This document shows positions 34,031 to 42,840 of a stretch of DNA of 64,000 bases, one piece after another (the first letter of the stretch is position 1; each line of letters starts with the position of its first letter). The stretch is from Brevibacterium ihuae. GTDB lineage: Bacteria; Actinomycetota; Actinomycetes; Actinomycetales; Brevibacteriaceae. Where the stretch lies: the NCBI RefSeq assembly GCF_900184225.1, contig NZ_FXWZ01000003.1, positions 1,305,684 to 1,369,683 of the forward strand, read 5' to 3'. The notes beneath the pieces are model-generated. The model worked only from the letters and a program-made list of their open reading frames with translations, did not search any database and was not told where the DNA came from. A program made the translations under genes and the position numbers.

Positions 34031-35359
34031 TCAGACTGGGGTGCCCGCGTTTGCGGGGATGTCCTCTGAGGACGACGACAGGGCAAGGAGGCCCGCTGCC
34101 GCGATGACGGTGCCGCTCGCGACGACGGGCCGCACTCCGGTGAGCTTCGCGAACCGGTCGAACGCCGCGTCGGCCGCACCGGGGCCGACGATGACGGACT
34201 CGAGAGTGCTCGCGCGCGGTACATCGGTCACGAGACCCGCGGTGCCCGCGCCCGCGTCACCGCGCTCCGGATCGTCGTCCCGGCGGGCGGGTTCAGCGCC
34301 GCGTGCCGGAGCGCCCCCGCGTGCCGTCGCATCGACGAGGGCGCTCAGCCGGCCCGCCGAGAATCGGGTGTGGGTGGCTCCGAACCGTTCGGTCTGATCG
34401 ATCCAGGTGTCGGGTGAGAACCGTGCGGCGAGGATCGCGGCGGCGCCCGCAGTGATCACTGCGGTGAGTTCCGCGGCCAGCGTCGCGGGATCGTGGAGGT
34501 CTCCCGTGATGAACCACCGGCTGTTCGGATCGAGACCGTGCGTCGTCGCGTGCTCACGCGCGATCGCCGCGCAGGCCGCGTGGGTGAGCACCCTCCCGTC
34601 CGACCGTGCCGGGGGAGGGGCGGCCGTAGGACTGTTCGGCGGCGGCGCCGCGGCGGGAAGCGCGGCATGGGCCGGGGAGGTGAAGAAGGCGCACAGCGCG
34701 TCCGGCGGCATCTCATGTGAGCCGGCACCTGCTCCCGGACCCTCCGCCGCGGTGGTGGGGGCCGTTCCGCCGAGCAGCGGCGAACCTGCCAGGGTGTCAG
34801 GCTCGTCCTCCGTGAGTTCGATGACGGTGAGCTCGGGGACCGTTGAGCGGCTCACCGCGTTGCGGTACGTCCAGCGCCGATCGAGACCGACCACACCGAG
34901 AACCGGCCGGGTGCGGTCGAGCTGGTCGACGAGCTCCGGCACCTCGGCCTCGGGTTCGCAGCCCACAGCGACGGCACCGAGCGAGGCGCACGCGAGCCAG
35001 CACATGATGAAGGCCGGGGAGTTGTGCAGGTCGAGGTGGACCGTGCGTCCCGGTGCGGCACCCGCCGCGCGGAGACGGTCCGCGGTGAGCCGGACGAGCT
35101 GGCCGAACTGCCGGTACGACCACGTGTTCGAGTCGCCGGGGCGGGTGATGAAGGTGAGGAACGGGGAACGGTCGCGGTCGCGGACCGCGGCCTCCCACAG
35201 AGTGCCGATGTCCACCGGCCCGCCCGGCGACGCGGCCGGGGACGCCGATTCCGGGCGCATGAAGGCACGCGGCGCCGAGCGCCTGAGAGAGTCAGCGGAA
35301 TGCGGCGGCGCGGAATCGGCGGAGGAATGATCGTGGGGCGGGGGCGGGGGCGGGTTCAC
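34031..35359 (-). CDS. degenerate, truncated AMP-dependent synthetase-like protein
   Basis: A 442-residue protein with only the large-domain scaffold of ANL enzymes. Early blocks are recognisable (NTWSYRQFGQLVRLTADRL, FIMCWLACASLGAVAVG), but where the ATP-binding P-loop YTSGTTGxPKG should be there is FFTSPAH followed by a Pro/Ala insert of about 25 residues and then GRVLTHAA. The later GYG/TE, hinge, and C-terminal GK-Lys domains are absent. It almost surely cannot adenylate anything. The reading frame is nevertheless open with ordinary codon use, so it may be kept for binding. The start is GTG 35359, with AAAGGG six bases upstream. It overlaps no neighbour. Confidence 0.6.
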   Translation of the reverse strand: MNPPPPPPHDHSSADSAPPHSADSLRRSAPRAFMRPESASPAASPGGPVDIGTLWEAAVRDRDRSPFLTFITRPGDSNTWSYRQFGQLVRLTADRLRAAGAAPGRTVHLDLHNSPAFIMCWLACASLGAVAVGCEPEAEVPELVDQLDRTRPVLGVVGLDRRWTYRNAVSRSTVPELTVIELTEDEPDTLAGSPLLGGTAPTTAAEGPGAGAGSHEMPPDALCAFFTSPAHAALPAAAPPPNSPTAAPPPARSDGRVLTHAACAAIAREHATTHGLDPNSRWFITGDLHDPATLAAELTAVITAGAAAILAARFSPDTWIDQTERFGATHTRFSAGRLSALVDATARGGAPARGAEPARRDDDPERGDAGAGTAGLVTDVPRASTLESVIVGPGAADAAFDRFAKLTGVRPVVASGTVIAAAGLLALSSSSEDIPANAGTPV

Positions 35360-35504
35360 CGGCGACCCTTTCGTGCAGCGTGACGCAGGTCTCACTCAGT
35401 GTATCCGGTCGGCCGCCCGGCGCCGAGACCATCAGGCCCGCTGGGCCCCACCGCGCGGCGCGGGTCTGCCCCATCCGCGCGCGCACCACACCTACGGCTC
35501 TCGG

Positions 35505-36209
35505 TCAGCCGTGCTTGCCCGGTGCGAACGGACGCACCGGCTCGATGTCGCGCTCGGCGGACATGAGCGCCTCGACCGAACCGAAGCGGTGCACCTCGTT
35601 GAGGAGGACGAGGGTGGGGCGCATGAGCTTGAGGCGCTCGGCGGCCTCCTCGGCGAGGATGTGCTCGACGTTCATCCATTCGGAGTTCGTGGCCTCGGTC
35701 GTCTGATGGCGCAGGTCACCGATCTCCTCACCCCGGGCGACGTAGAAGTACGTGTCGAAGCGGCGGGTGCGCCCGGGCGGGGTGATCCAGTTGGCCCAGG
35801 GCTTGAGCGCGGTCGCCGCGATCGTCGCGCCCGCCTCCTCGCCGACCTCGCGCTGTGCGGTGGCGATGAGCGCCTTGGCGAACTCCGGGTCGCCGCCGAG
35901 CTCGGTCTTCGACCAGGCGCGGACGTGGGAGTCGAGGATATCGGACGGCAGCTCGAGCGCCGCACCCATCTCGTGGTCCTGGGGGTCGACGCGCCCGCCG
36001 GGGTACACGAGGACGCCGGCGGCGAAATCCATGGTGGTGACCCGGTGCTGGACGAAGACCTCGAGGCCGTCGGCGGTGTCGCGCCCGACGATGACGCTCA
36101 CTGCGGGCTTCACCGGCATCTCCACCCCGGGGGGTGCGATGTTGCTCGCGAGCGATGTGCCCACGCGGTCGGATCGATCGTGTCCTTCGTCGTGCAGGTC
36201 CCGCACCAT
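35505..36209 (-). CDS. Nudix hydrolase, NUDT19/CoA-diphosphatase-like
   Basis: A 234-residue Nudix protein. The Nudix box is split: YPGGRVDPQDHE at the start and AQREVGEEAG at the end are separated by a helical insert of about 35 residues, as in the NUDT7/NUDT19 and related CoA-diphosphatase branch. The RExxEEAG half with its metal-binding glutamates is intact. Such enzymes split CoA or acyl-CoA to phosphopantetheine and ADP; with so many acyl-CoA genes around, that is a sensible but unproved substrate. ATG 36209 (after GGTGGAAGC) was chosen; ATG 36119, directly before the first strand PVKPAVSVIVG, is possible. Confidence 0.8.
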   Translation of the reverse strand: MVRDLHDEGHDRSDRVGTSLASNIAPPGVEMPVKPAVSVIVGRDTADGLEVFVQHRVTTMDFAAGVLVYPGGRVDPQDHEMGAALELPSDILDSHVRAWSKTELGGDPEFAKALIATAQREVGEEAGATIAATALKPWANWITPPGRTRRFDTYFYVARGEEIGDLRHQTTEATNSEWMNVEHILAEEAAERLKLMRPTLVLLNEVHRFGSVEALMSAERDIEPVRPFAPGKHG

Positions 36210-36457
36210 GCTTCCACCTTCGGCTCTGCCGGTCCGGCGCGGCGGACTGCTTCGGTGCAGCCCCCTCGGACCGGTGGTCTCCATCCGTACTGTACTCGCG
36301 CGGTGATCCAGGTCACGCCGCGGGTCCGTCATCCGGGCAGGTGAGGGCCCCGGGCACGCGACGACCACGGCGAGCGCGGTCCCGTCCGGCGCCGCGCTTC
36401 AGCTTCCGGGACGGGCTTCGGCGAGAGGGGCCTGGCGGCGACGACCGAGCTCGGGCC

Positions 36458-37396
36458 TCAGCGGCCGGACCGGGCGACGATCCGCTGTGCGCGCTTGAGC
36501 ACCGGGGCGTCGACCATCGCGCCGTCGACGTTGACCGCGGCACCGCCGGCGTCCTCCGCAGCGGCGACCACGCGCCTGGCCCAGGCGACGTCCTCGTCCG
36601 GGTCGCCGAACTCGGCGTCGATCGCGGCGAGCTGCCGGGGGTGGATCGCGAGCTTCCCCGCGAAGCCGAGCGCGCGACCGCGCGCGGCTGAGGCCTCGGT
36701 TGCCCCCTCGGTGGAGAAGTCGGCGCACGGACCGTCGATGGGGCCCGGCATGCCGAAGGCGCGAGCGGCCATGACGACGCGGGAGCGGGCGAACAGGAGC
36801 TCGGTCTCCTCCGCGCCGACGAGGGCATCGAGCTCGAGCCCGAGGTCGTAGTTGCCGAACGCGAACCGGTGCACCGAGCGGGCCCGGGCGAGGGATTCCG
36901 CGGCGACGATGCCGCGCGGGGTCTCGAGGAGCCCGATCGTGTACGGTGCGGCGACTCCGTGCTGGGTGAACTGCTGGCGGATCTCGTGCACCGGCTCCTC
37001 GGACTCGCACTTGGGGATCATGATCCCGAACGGGCAGCTGGCGTAATGGCCCGTGCGGCCGTCGGAATCCGCGCTCAGGCGTGCGGCGGCATCGGCGAGG
37101 GCCTCGACGTCGGGATGGAACCAGTCCGTGTCCGCGGCGTTGATCCGCACGACGACCGCGGTGCGATCTGCGGTGTCCCGCCAGTCGCCGGCGGTGAGCC
37201 AGGCTCCCACGGCGTCGCGCGCGCTCGCCTTGTCCTCGGGTGCGACGGCGTCCTCGAGGTCGATGATGATGGCATGCGCGCCCGAAGCCCGCGCTTTGTC
37301 GAAGCGGTCCGGCCGCGCCGCCGGCACGAACAGGAGGGCCTGTGCGGTGTCGAGCCGCGCGGGTGCGGCGGGGGTCGACTGGCCGGTGTTCGACAT
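36458..37396 (-). CDS. HpcH/HpaI-CitE-family acyl-CoA lyase
   Basis: A 312-residue TIM-barrel lyase of the CitE/malyl-CoA lyase group. FVPAARPDRFDKARASG, IIDLEDAVAPEDKASAR, the Arg in VVVRINAAD, the Glu in IGLLETPRGI and the Asp in FGNYDLGLEL give the CoA-substrate pocket and Mg site. These enzymes cleave or form malyl-, citramalyl- or related 3-hydroxyacyl-CoA. GKLAIHPRQL near the C terminus is the typical lid segment. ATG 37396 follows GAAGGACTTCGC; the longer frame upstream has no signal. It is divergent from a MaoC hydratase / acyl-CoA dehydrogenase group, a layout seen around branched-acid or itaconate catabolism. Confidence 0.88.
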   Translation of the reverse strand: MSNTGQSTPAAPARLDTAQALLFVPAARPDRFDKARASGAHAIIIDLEDAVAPEDKASARDAVGAWLTAGDWRDTADRTAVVVRINAADTDWFHPDVEALADAAARLSADSDGRTGHYASCPFGIMIPKCESEEPVHEIRQQFTQHGVAAPYTIGLLETPRGIVAAESLARARSVHRFAFGNYDLGLELDALVGAEETELLFARSRVVMAARAFGMPGPIDGPCADFSTEGATEASAARGRALGFAGKLAIHPRQLAAIDAEFGDPDEDVAWARRVVAAAEDAGGAAVNVDGAMVDAPVLKRAQRIVARSGR

Positions 37397-37565
37397 GCGA
37401 AGTCCTTCGAAGAAGTCCGGTGGTGTACTACCGAAGTTCACTCTAGCCGGTTAGACTGTTGCAGAAAACACAATGAGTCCGGCCCGATTGATGCGCTTTC
37501 AGGTAAGAATCGGATCGGGGCCAGCCCCCGCTCGGACTCCCGCCGCACAGACAAGGAGACGCGCA

Positions 37566-38027
37566 ATGGTGCGAGAATTCCAGGGAATCGCAGAGCTCGA
37601 GAAGCACATCGGGCAGGAGCTCGGGGCCAGCGACTGGGTCACCGTCGACCAGGACCGGATCAACAAGTTCGCCGACGCCACCGGCGACCACCAGTGGATC
37701 CACATCGATGAGGAGAAGGCCAAGGACGGGCCGTTCGGCAGCACGATCGCCCACGGGTTCCTCACCCTCTCCCTCCTGCCGCTGCTCGGCGCCGAGGTGA
37801 TGAACGTCTCCGGCATGAAGATGAAGATCAACTACGGACTCAACAAGGTCCGCTTCCCCAAGCCGGTGCCTGCCGGATCCAAGGTCCGCGATGTCGTCTC
37901 CCTCAAGGAGATCGCCCGCAAGAGCTCCGGCATCCAGGTCGTCATGGATCACGTCATCGAGATCGAGGGCTCCGACCGTCCGGCGTGCATCGCCGAGGCC
38001 GTCACCCTGATGATCGAGGACGACTGA
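37566..38027 (+). CDS. MaoC-like (R)-specific enoyl-CoA hydratase (HtdZ/NodN type)
   Basis: A 153-residue single hot-dog protein. FADATGDHQWIHIDEEKA contains Asp41 and His46, the catalytic pair of R-hydratases, and GPFGSTIAHGFLTLSLLP completes the hydratase-2 motif. INYGLNKVRFPKPVPAGSKVR is typical of the mycobacterial HtdZ (Rv0130)/NodN-like subgroup. It hydrates trans-2-enoyl-CoA to the (R)-3-hydroxyacyl form. AAGGAGACGCGCA precedes ATG 37566. It heads a plus-strand row with an acyl-CoA dehydrogenase, a crotonase and FabG, all with short gaps. Confidence 0.9.
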   Translation: MVREFQGIAELEKHIGQELGASDWVTVDQDRINKFADATGDHQWIHIDEEKAKDGPFGSTIAHGFLTLSLLPLLGAEVMNVSGMKMKINYGLNKVRFPKPVPAGSKVRDVVSLKEIARKSSGIQVVMDHVIEIEGSDRPACIAEAVTLMIEDD

Positions 38028-38146
38028 TCCGCCGCCGCGCCTGCCGGTCCCGCACCGGCCGGCGCGGCACTGCGCTCTCTCCGCTCCGCCGAACCACCCC
38101 ATGAACGGCGCCCTGCGTGCCGCCCCGTCCCGAAAGAAGGCAGATC

Positions 38147-39304
38147 ATGGACGATTCCGATCTCAAGCACATCCTGTCCACCGTCCGCGAGTTCGTCCGC
38201 GAGCGCGTCATCCCCCGCGAACTCGAGATCGAGGACACCGACGAGATCCCGAAGGAGATCCGCGACGCCGCGGCCGAGATGGGACTCTTCGGCTGGGCCA
38301 TCCCCGAGGAGTTCGGCGGGCTCGGCCTCAACGCCTACCAGGACGCCAAGCTCTCGTTCGAGCTCGGCTACACCACCCCGTCCTTCCGGTCGCTGTTCGG
38401 CACGAACAACGGCATCGCCGGCCAGGTGCTCGTCAACTACGGCACCGATGAGCAGAAGCAGGAATGGCTGCCGAAGATCGCCTCGGGCGAGGTCGTCGCC
38501 TCCTTCGCGCTCACCGAGCCCGACGCCGGCTCCGACCCGTCGGGCCTCACCACCAAGGCGGTCAAGGACGGCGACGACTACGTCATCAACGGCGCCAAGC
38601 GCTTCATCACCAATGCCGCGCTGTCGAACGTCCTCATGGTCTTCGCGCGCACCAACCCGGAGGCCAAGGGCACCAAGGGGATCTCAGTGTTCCTCGTCCC
38701 CACCGACGCCCCCGGCGTCACGGTGGGCCCGCACGACAAGAAGATGGGTCAGGCTGGCGCCTGGACCTCCGAGATCTTCTTCGATGACGTCCGCGTGCCC
38801 TCGAAGTACCTCGTCGGCGGTGAGGAGGAGGTCGGCTTCAAGGCCGCGATGGCCTCCCTCAACAAGGGGCGCCTCCATATCGCCGCGATGTGCGTCGGCC
38901 AGGCCACTCGGATCCTCGACGACTCGATCGAGCACGCCAAGGTCGCCAAGCAGGGCGGCAGCGCGATCGGCGAGTTCCAGCTCGTCCAGGCGCTCCTCGC
39001 CGAGTCCTACGCCGAGCTGTCCGCCGCCCGCGAGATGGTGCTCGCCGCCGCTCGCCGCTGGGACGAGGGCACGGACAAGAAGATCGGTCCGAGCTCCTGC
39101 AAGCTCTTCGCCTCCGAGATGCTCGGTCGCGTCGCCGACCGCGGCGTCCAGGTGTTCGGCGGCATGGGCTACATGCGCGAGACCTCGGTCGAGCGCTTCT
39201 ACCGCCATGCGCGCCTGTTCCGGATCTACGAGGGCACCTCGGAGATCCAGAAGCTCGTCATCGCGCGCCAGCTCCTCAAGGACGCGCACAAGGAAGGCCG
39301 CTGA
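38147..39304 (+). CDS. acyl-CoA dehydrogenase
   Basis: A 385-residue FAD-dependent dehydrogenase. ALTEPDAGSDPSGLTT and RFITNAALSNVL are the flavin/substrate motifs; FGGMGYMRETSVERFYRHAR and IYEGTSEIQKLV carry the substrate arginine region and catalytic Glu. ATG 38147 is preceded by AGAAGGCAG; a GTG 30 bases upstream lacks a signal. Electrons should go to EtfAB. It lies 119 bases after the MaoC gene and 2 bases before the crotonase gene, so these form an operon. The substrate is not readable; the divergent CitE lyase hints at a branched or dicarboxylic acyl-CoA. Confidence 0.9.
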   Translation: MDDSDLKHILSTVREFVRERVIPRELEIEDTDEIPKEIRDAAAEMGLFGWAIPEEFGGLGLNAYQDAKLSFELGYTTPSFRSLFGTNNGIAGQVLVNYGTDEQKQEWLPKIASGEVVASFALTEPDAGSDPSGLTTKAVKDGDDYVINGAKRFITNAALSNVLMVFARTNPEAKGTKGISVFLVPTDAPGVTVGPHDKKMGQAGAWTSEIFFDDVRVPSKYLVGGEEEVGFKAAMASLNKGRLHIAAMCVGQATRILDDSIEHAKVAKQGGSAIGEFQLVQALLAESYAELSAAREMVLAAARRWDEGTDKKIGPSSCKLFASEMLGRVADRGVQVFGGMGYMRETSVERFYRHARLFRIYEGTSEIQKLVIARQLLKDAHKEGR

Positions 39305-39306
39305 GC

Positions 39307-40071
39307 ATGGGCCTCGTCCGCACCGACCTGAGCGCAGGGATCCTCACGATCACCTTCGACGAGCCGGCGCGCCGCAACCCCCTGAGCGTTGACATGCGGG
39401 CCGAGATCGTCGACGCGCTGTCGCCGCTGCCGGACGGTGTGCGCGCGGTGGTCTTCACCGGAGCGGACGGGGTCTTCTCCGCCGGGGGCGACCTCGCCTC
39501 GATGCCGCCGGAGAGCCCGGAGGTGTCCGATGCGCGGATGGCCGCCGTCGCGGAGTTCATCCGCCTCGTCAGCGGTCTGCCCGTCGTCACCGTCGCCGCG
39601 GTCGAGAAGGCCGCCGCGGGAGCCTCCGTGGGGCTCGCGTGCGCGTGCGACGTCATCGTCGCCGGGCGCAGCGCGCAGTTCCTGCTGCCGTTCACCCGGC
39701 TCGGCATCGTGCCCGACGGGGGGCTGCTCTCGCTGCTCCCGGCCCGGGTCGGACTCGCTCGAGCACGGCGGCTCATGCTCGCCGGCGATCCCGTCGGCGC
39801 CGAGGCCGGAGCGGGCTTCGGCCTCGTCGACGAGCTCGTCGAGGACGGGCAGGCGCTCGACGCGGCCCTGACGATCGCCTCCCGCATGGGCGCGCGGGCG
39901 CCAGGACCGATCCGCGCGATCAAGGAGGCCCTGTCCGCAGGCGCCCCGAGCCTCGACGGGGCGCTCGCCGCCGAGGCCGCCGGGCAGCGCGAGCTGTTCT
40001 TCACCGCGGACTTCCTCGAGGGCAAGACCGCCTTCTTCGAGAAGCGCCCACCGGAGTTCACCGGGCGCTGA
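39307..40071 (+). CDS. crotonase lacking both hydratase glutamates (PaaG/isomerase-like)
   Basis: A 254-residue crotonase-fold protein. VFSAGGDLASMP is the oxyanion block. Neither catalytic glutamate of enoyl-CoA hydratase is present: the positions read AAAGASVGLACACD and QFLLPFTRLG. However GIVPDGGLLSLLPARVG keeps the Asp that serves as the base in PaaG-type and delta3-delta2 enoyl-CoA isomerases. An isomerase role is therefore more likely than hydration, which the MaoC protein of the same operon could supply. It starts two bases after the dehydrogenase stop. Confidence 0.83.
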   Translation: MGLVRTDLSAGILTITFDEPARRNPLSVDMRAEIVDALSPLPDGVRAVVFTGADGVFSAGGDLASMPPESPEVSDARMAAVAEFIRLVSGLPVVTVAAVEKAAAGASVGLACACDVIVAGRSAQFLLPFTRLGIVPDGGLLSLLPARVGLARARRLMLAGDPVGAEAGAGFGLVDELVEDGQALDAALTIASRMGARAPGPIRAIKEALSAGAPSLDGALAAEAAGQRELFFTADFLEGKTAFFEKRPPEFTGR

Positions 40072-40191
40072 GGAATGCGGGGCCGAGCACGCGCCCGGCC
40101 CCGCTCCCTCCCGCAATCCGTCCGTCACCCGTCCGCACCACCACCGCACTCACCGCACCCGCTTCCGCACCACCGATCGAAGGAGTACATC

Positions 40192-40935
40192 ATGGGTCTG
40201 CTCGAAGGCCGCACCGCCGTCATCACCGGCGCCGCTCAGGGACTGGGCTACGCCATCGCCGAGACGTTCGTGGCCGAGGGCGCCAACGTCGTCCTCGGCG
40301 ATCTCAACGCCGAGGCGGTCACCGCCGCCGCCGAGAAGCTCGGCGTGGGCGACCGCGCCGTGGGCCAGGCCTGCAACGTCGTCGACCTCGGCGAGGTCGA
40401 GGCGCTCTGCGCGCTCGCCACGGAGAAGTTCGGCTCCCTCGACGTCATGGTCAACAACGCCGGCATCACCCGCGACGCGACCATGCGCAAGATGACCGAG
40501 GAGCAGTTCGACCAGGTCATCGCCGTCCACCTGCGCGGCACCTGGAACGGGCTCAAGACCGCCTCGGGCATCATGCGCGACCAGGACAAGGGCGGCTCGA
40601 TCATCAACGTGTCGTCGATCTCCGGCAAGGTCGGCATGCTCGGACAGACCAACTACTCGGCCGCCAAGGCCGGGATCGTCGGCATGACGAAGGCCGCGAC
40701 CAAGGAGGTCGGCTTCAAGAACGTCCGCGTCAACGCGATCCAGCCCGGCTTCATCAACACCGCGATGACCGCGGCGATGCCGCAGCACGTCATCGACTCC
40801 AAGCTCGCCGAGATCCCGATGGGACGCCCGGGCGAGCCGAGCGAGGTCGCCTCGGTCGTGCTGTTCCTCGCCTCGGACATGTCGTCGTACATGTCGGGCA
40901 CCGTCCTCGAGATCGCCGGCGGCCGCCACATCTGA
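40192..40935 (+). CDS. 3-oxoacyl-reductase/3-hydroxyacyl-CoA dehydrogenase, FabG-like SDR
   Basis: A 247-residue classical SDR with all motifs intact: [22 protein letters not shown], and the catalytic Ser-Tyr-Lys in NVSSISG...[13 protein letters not shown], then [12 protein letters not shown]. FabG-type enzymes interconvert 3-oxoacyl and (R)-3-hydroxyacyl thioesters. Coming after an R-specific MaoC hydratase, it could oxidise the (R)-3-hydroxyacyl-CoA that hydratase makes, completing an R-route beta-oxidation. GAAGGAGTACATC precedes ATG 40192. A gap of 120 bases separates it from the crotonase gene, so it may have its own promoter as well. Confidence 0.88.
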   Translation: MGLLEGRTAVITGAAQGLGYAIAETFVAEGANVVLGDLNAEAVTAAAEKLGVGDRAVGQACNVVDLGEVEALCALATEKFGSLDVMVNNAGITRDATMRKMTEEQFDQVIAVHLRGTWNGLKTASGIMRDQDKGGSIINVSSISGKVGMLGQTNYSAAKAGIVGMTKAATKEVGFKNVRVNAIQPGFINTAMTAAMPQHVIDSKLAEIPMGRPGEPSEVASVVLFLASDMSSYMSGTVLEIAGGRHI

Positions 40936-41132
40936 TCTCCCGGCTCCTGCCGCGGGGCACCGCACCCGGCCCCCGCCACGGAGCTCCGCACGTCGACCTG
41001 GCACTCGTGCTCGAGAACCGCACCGGACTCCGAGCACCAGCGCCGGGTCGACGGCGTTCCGGCCGGGAACCGGGGCGCGCTCCCGTGGTTCCGCTCTCCG
41101 GTCGCCGGCGCGGGTGCCGGGCGGCGCGGGAG

Positions 41133-41138
41133 TAGGAT
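41133..41138 (+). promoter_or_regulatory. putative -10 element for the cardiolipin synthase gene
   Basis: TAGGAT, a close match to the actinobacterial -10, lies 41 bases before GTG 41179. Its presence argues that the in-frame ATG at 41137, which overlaps it, is not the start codon. Confidence 0.4.
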
Positions 41139-41178
41139 GTGGGAACCCCACCGGAGCACCCTGAGGAACGAACAGCCT

Positions 41179-42666
41179 GTGGAATCCTTCATCTTCTTCC
41201 CCGTCGACGCGCAATGGCCCACCTGGGTCCTCGCGGTCCTCGTCATCATCGACGGCATCATCCGGATCGTCGCGCTCGGCTGGGTGCCGTACCGCCGGAA
41301 GCCCTCGGTGGCCCTCGGCTGGCTGCTCGCGATCTTCCTCATCCCCTACGTCGGCATCCTCGCGTTCCTCCTGTTCGGCTCGTCGAAGCTGCCGCAGAGC
41401 CGACGTGCCCAGCAGCGGGAGGTCAATGAGATCATCCGGCAGCGGTCCGACGAGAAGGCGATCCTCGGGCGTGACGACCACCTGAGCGAGGAGCTCGTGA
41501 CCTCCGCCCAGCTCAACTACCGGCTCGGCGCGCTTCCCATGACGCACGGCAACGATTTCACGCTCGAGCCGGACAACCACCAGTGCATGCTCGACATGGC
41601 CGCCGAGGTCGACAAGGCCACGGACTACGTCCACTTCGAGTTCTACATCGTCGCGATCGACGATGCGACCCGGCCCCTCCTCGACTCGCTCCTCGCGGCG
41701 CACGCCCGCGGGGTCAAGGTCCGGATCCTCATCGACCACATCGGCTCGCTGGGCTATCCGGGCTACGCGGAGCTCGTCAAGATGTTCAATGCCTCCGGGG
41801 TGAGCTGGCGCCGCTGCCTGCCGATCCGTCCCTGGAAGCTCGAGTACCAGAGGCCCGACCTCCGCAACCACCGCAAGATCCTCGTGGTCGACGGCGCCGT
41901 GGCCTACACCGGCTCGCAGAACGTCATCCACCGCACCTACAACAAGCGCTCGAACCTGCGGAAGGGCTTCGAGTGGAAGGATCTCTCCGTGCGGTGCACC
42001 GGGCCGGTCGTGGCGGAGCTCAACGCGGTGTTCGCCTCGGACTGGTACTCCGAGACCGGGGTCATGCTCACCGAGGAGTTCGACTCCGAGGTCGAATCCC
42101 CCTACGACACCGGGATCATGGCGCAGGTCGTGCCGAGCGGGCCGGGGTTCGAGCTCGAGAACAACCTGCGGCTGTTCAACCATCTCATCTACAACGCGAA
42201 CCACACCGTCGTCGTGTGCTCGCCGTACTTCGTCCCCGACGAATCCCTCATGCACGCGCTCGTCACCGAGTCGCTGTCCGGGGTCGACGTCCGCCTCTAT
42301 GTGGGCGCGACGAGCGACCACGCGATCACGCAGAAGGCGCAGGAGTCGTACTACGACGAACTCGTCGACGCGGGGGTGCGGATCTTCCAGTACCACGAGC
42401 CCACGGTGCTCCACTCGAAGTTCCTCCTCGTCGACGACGAGGTCACGCTCATCGGCTCCTCGAATATGGACGAGCGGTCCTTCGCGATGAACATGGAGGT
42501 CACGCTGTTCATCGTCGACGAGGAGTTCACCGACCGGATGTACGCGCTCGAGATCGAGGACTACCGTGCGAACTCCGTCGAGCTCGACGTCGAGGCGTGG
42601 CGGCAGCGGTCGATCGGACGGAAGTACCTCGAGAACGTCTGCCGTCTGACGAGCTCCCTGCTCTGA
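41179..42666 (+). CDS. cls: cardiolipin synthase (phospholipase D family)
   Basis: About 495 residues. Two N-terminal membrane helices (WPTWVLAVLVIIDGIIRIVAL and VALGWLLAIFLIPYVGILAFL) precede two PLD domains. The catalytic HKD motifs are NHRKILVVDGAVAYTGSQN and LHSKFLLVDDEVTLIGSSN. It joins two phosphatidylglycerols, or PG with another donor, to make cardiolipin at the inner membrane. The length matches ClsA-type synthases. GTG 41179 was chosen with GAGGAACGA about 12 bases upstream; ATG 41137 would add 14 residues and overlaps a -10-like box. The gene is monocistronic. Confidence 0.88.
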   Translation: MESFIFFPVDAQWPTWVLAVLVIIDGIIRIVALGWVPYRRKPSVALGWLLAIFLIPYVGILAFLLFGSSKLPQSRRAQQREVNEIIRQRSDEKAILGRDDHLSEELVTSAQLNYRLGALPMTHGNDFTLEPDNHQCMLDMAAEVDKATDYVHFEFYIVAIDDATRPLLDSLLAAHARGVKVRILIDHIGSLGYPGYAELVKMFNASGVSWRRCLPIRPWKLEYQRPDLRNHRKILVVDGAVAYTGSQNVIHRTYNKRSNLRKGFEWKDLSVRCTGPVVAELNAVFASDWYSETGVMLTEEFDSEVESPYDTGIMAQVVPSGPGFELENNLRLFNHLIYNANHTVVVCSPYFVPDESLMHALVTESLSGVDVRLYVGATSDHAITQKAQESYYDELVDAGVRIFQYHEPTVLHSKFLLVDDEVTLIGSSNMDERSFAMNMEVTLFIVDEEFTDRMYALEIEDYRANSVELDVEAWRQRSIGRKYLENVCRLTSSLL

Positions 42667-42840
42667 GCCGCGCCCGTCGGCAGCTCCGGCTTCCGGGCTC
42701 CCAGCTGGAACTTTGGGCCCTGGGCTGGAAGCCCCGATGTCCGGTTTCGGAGCCGGGACGGAGTGCGTGCACACAGCGCGAGGCCCCGCGCACCGGATGG
42801 TGGCGGGGCCTCGTCGTGGTCTGCGCTGTGCGCGAACCGG

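Noticed and set aside
41137-41178. ATG 41137 as start of cardiolipin synthase
   Set aside because: It overlaps a TAGGAT -10-like box, and the extra residues are not membrane-like. It cannot be excluded, so it is only mentioned as an alternative.
40150-42774. 874-codon minus-strand open frame opposite FabG and cardiolipin synthase
   Set aside because: It is a shadow of genes with complete catalytic motifs on the plus strand, and its translation is repetitive Asp/Arg/Val-rich without any motif.
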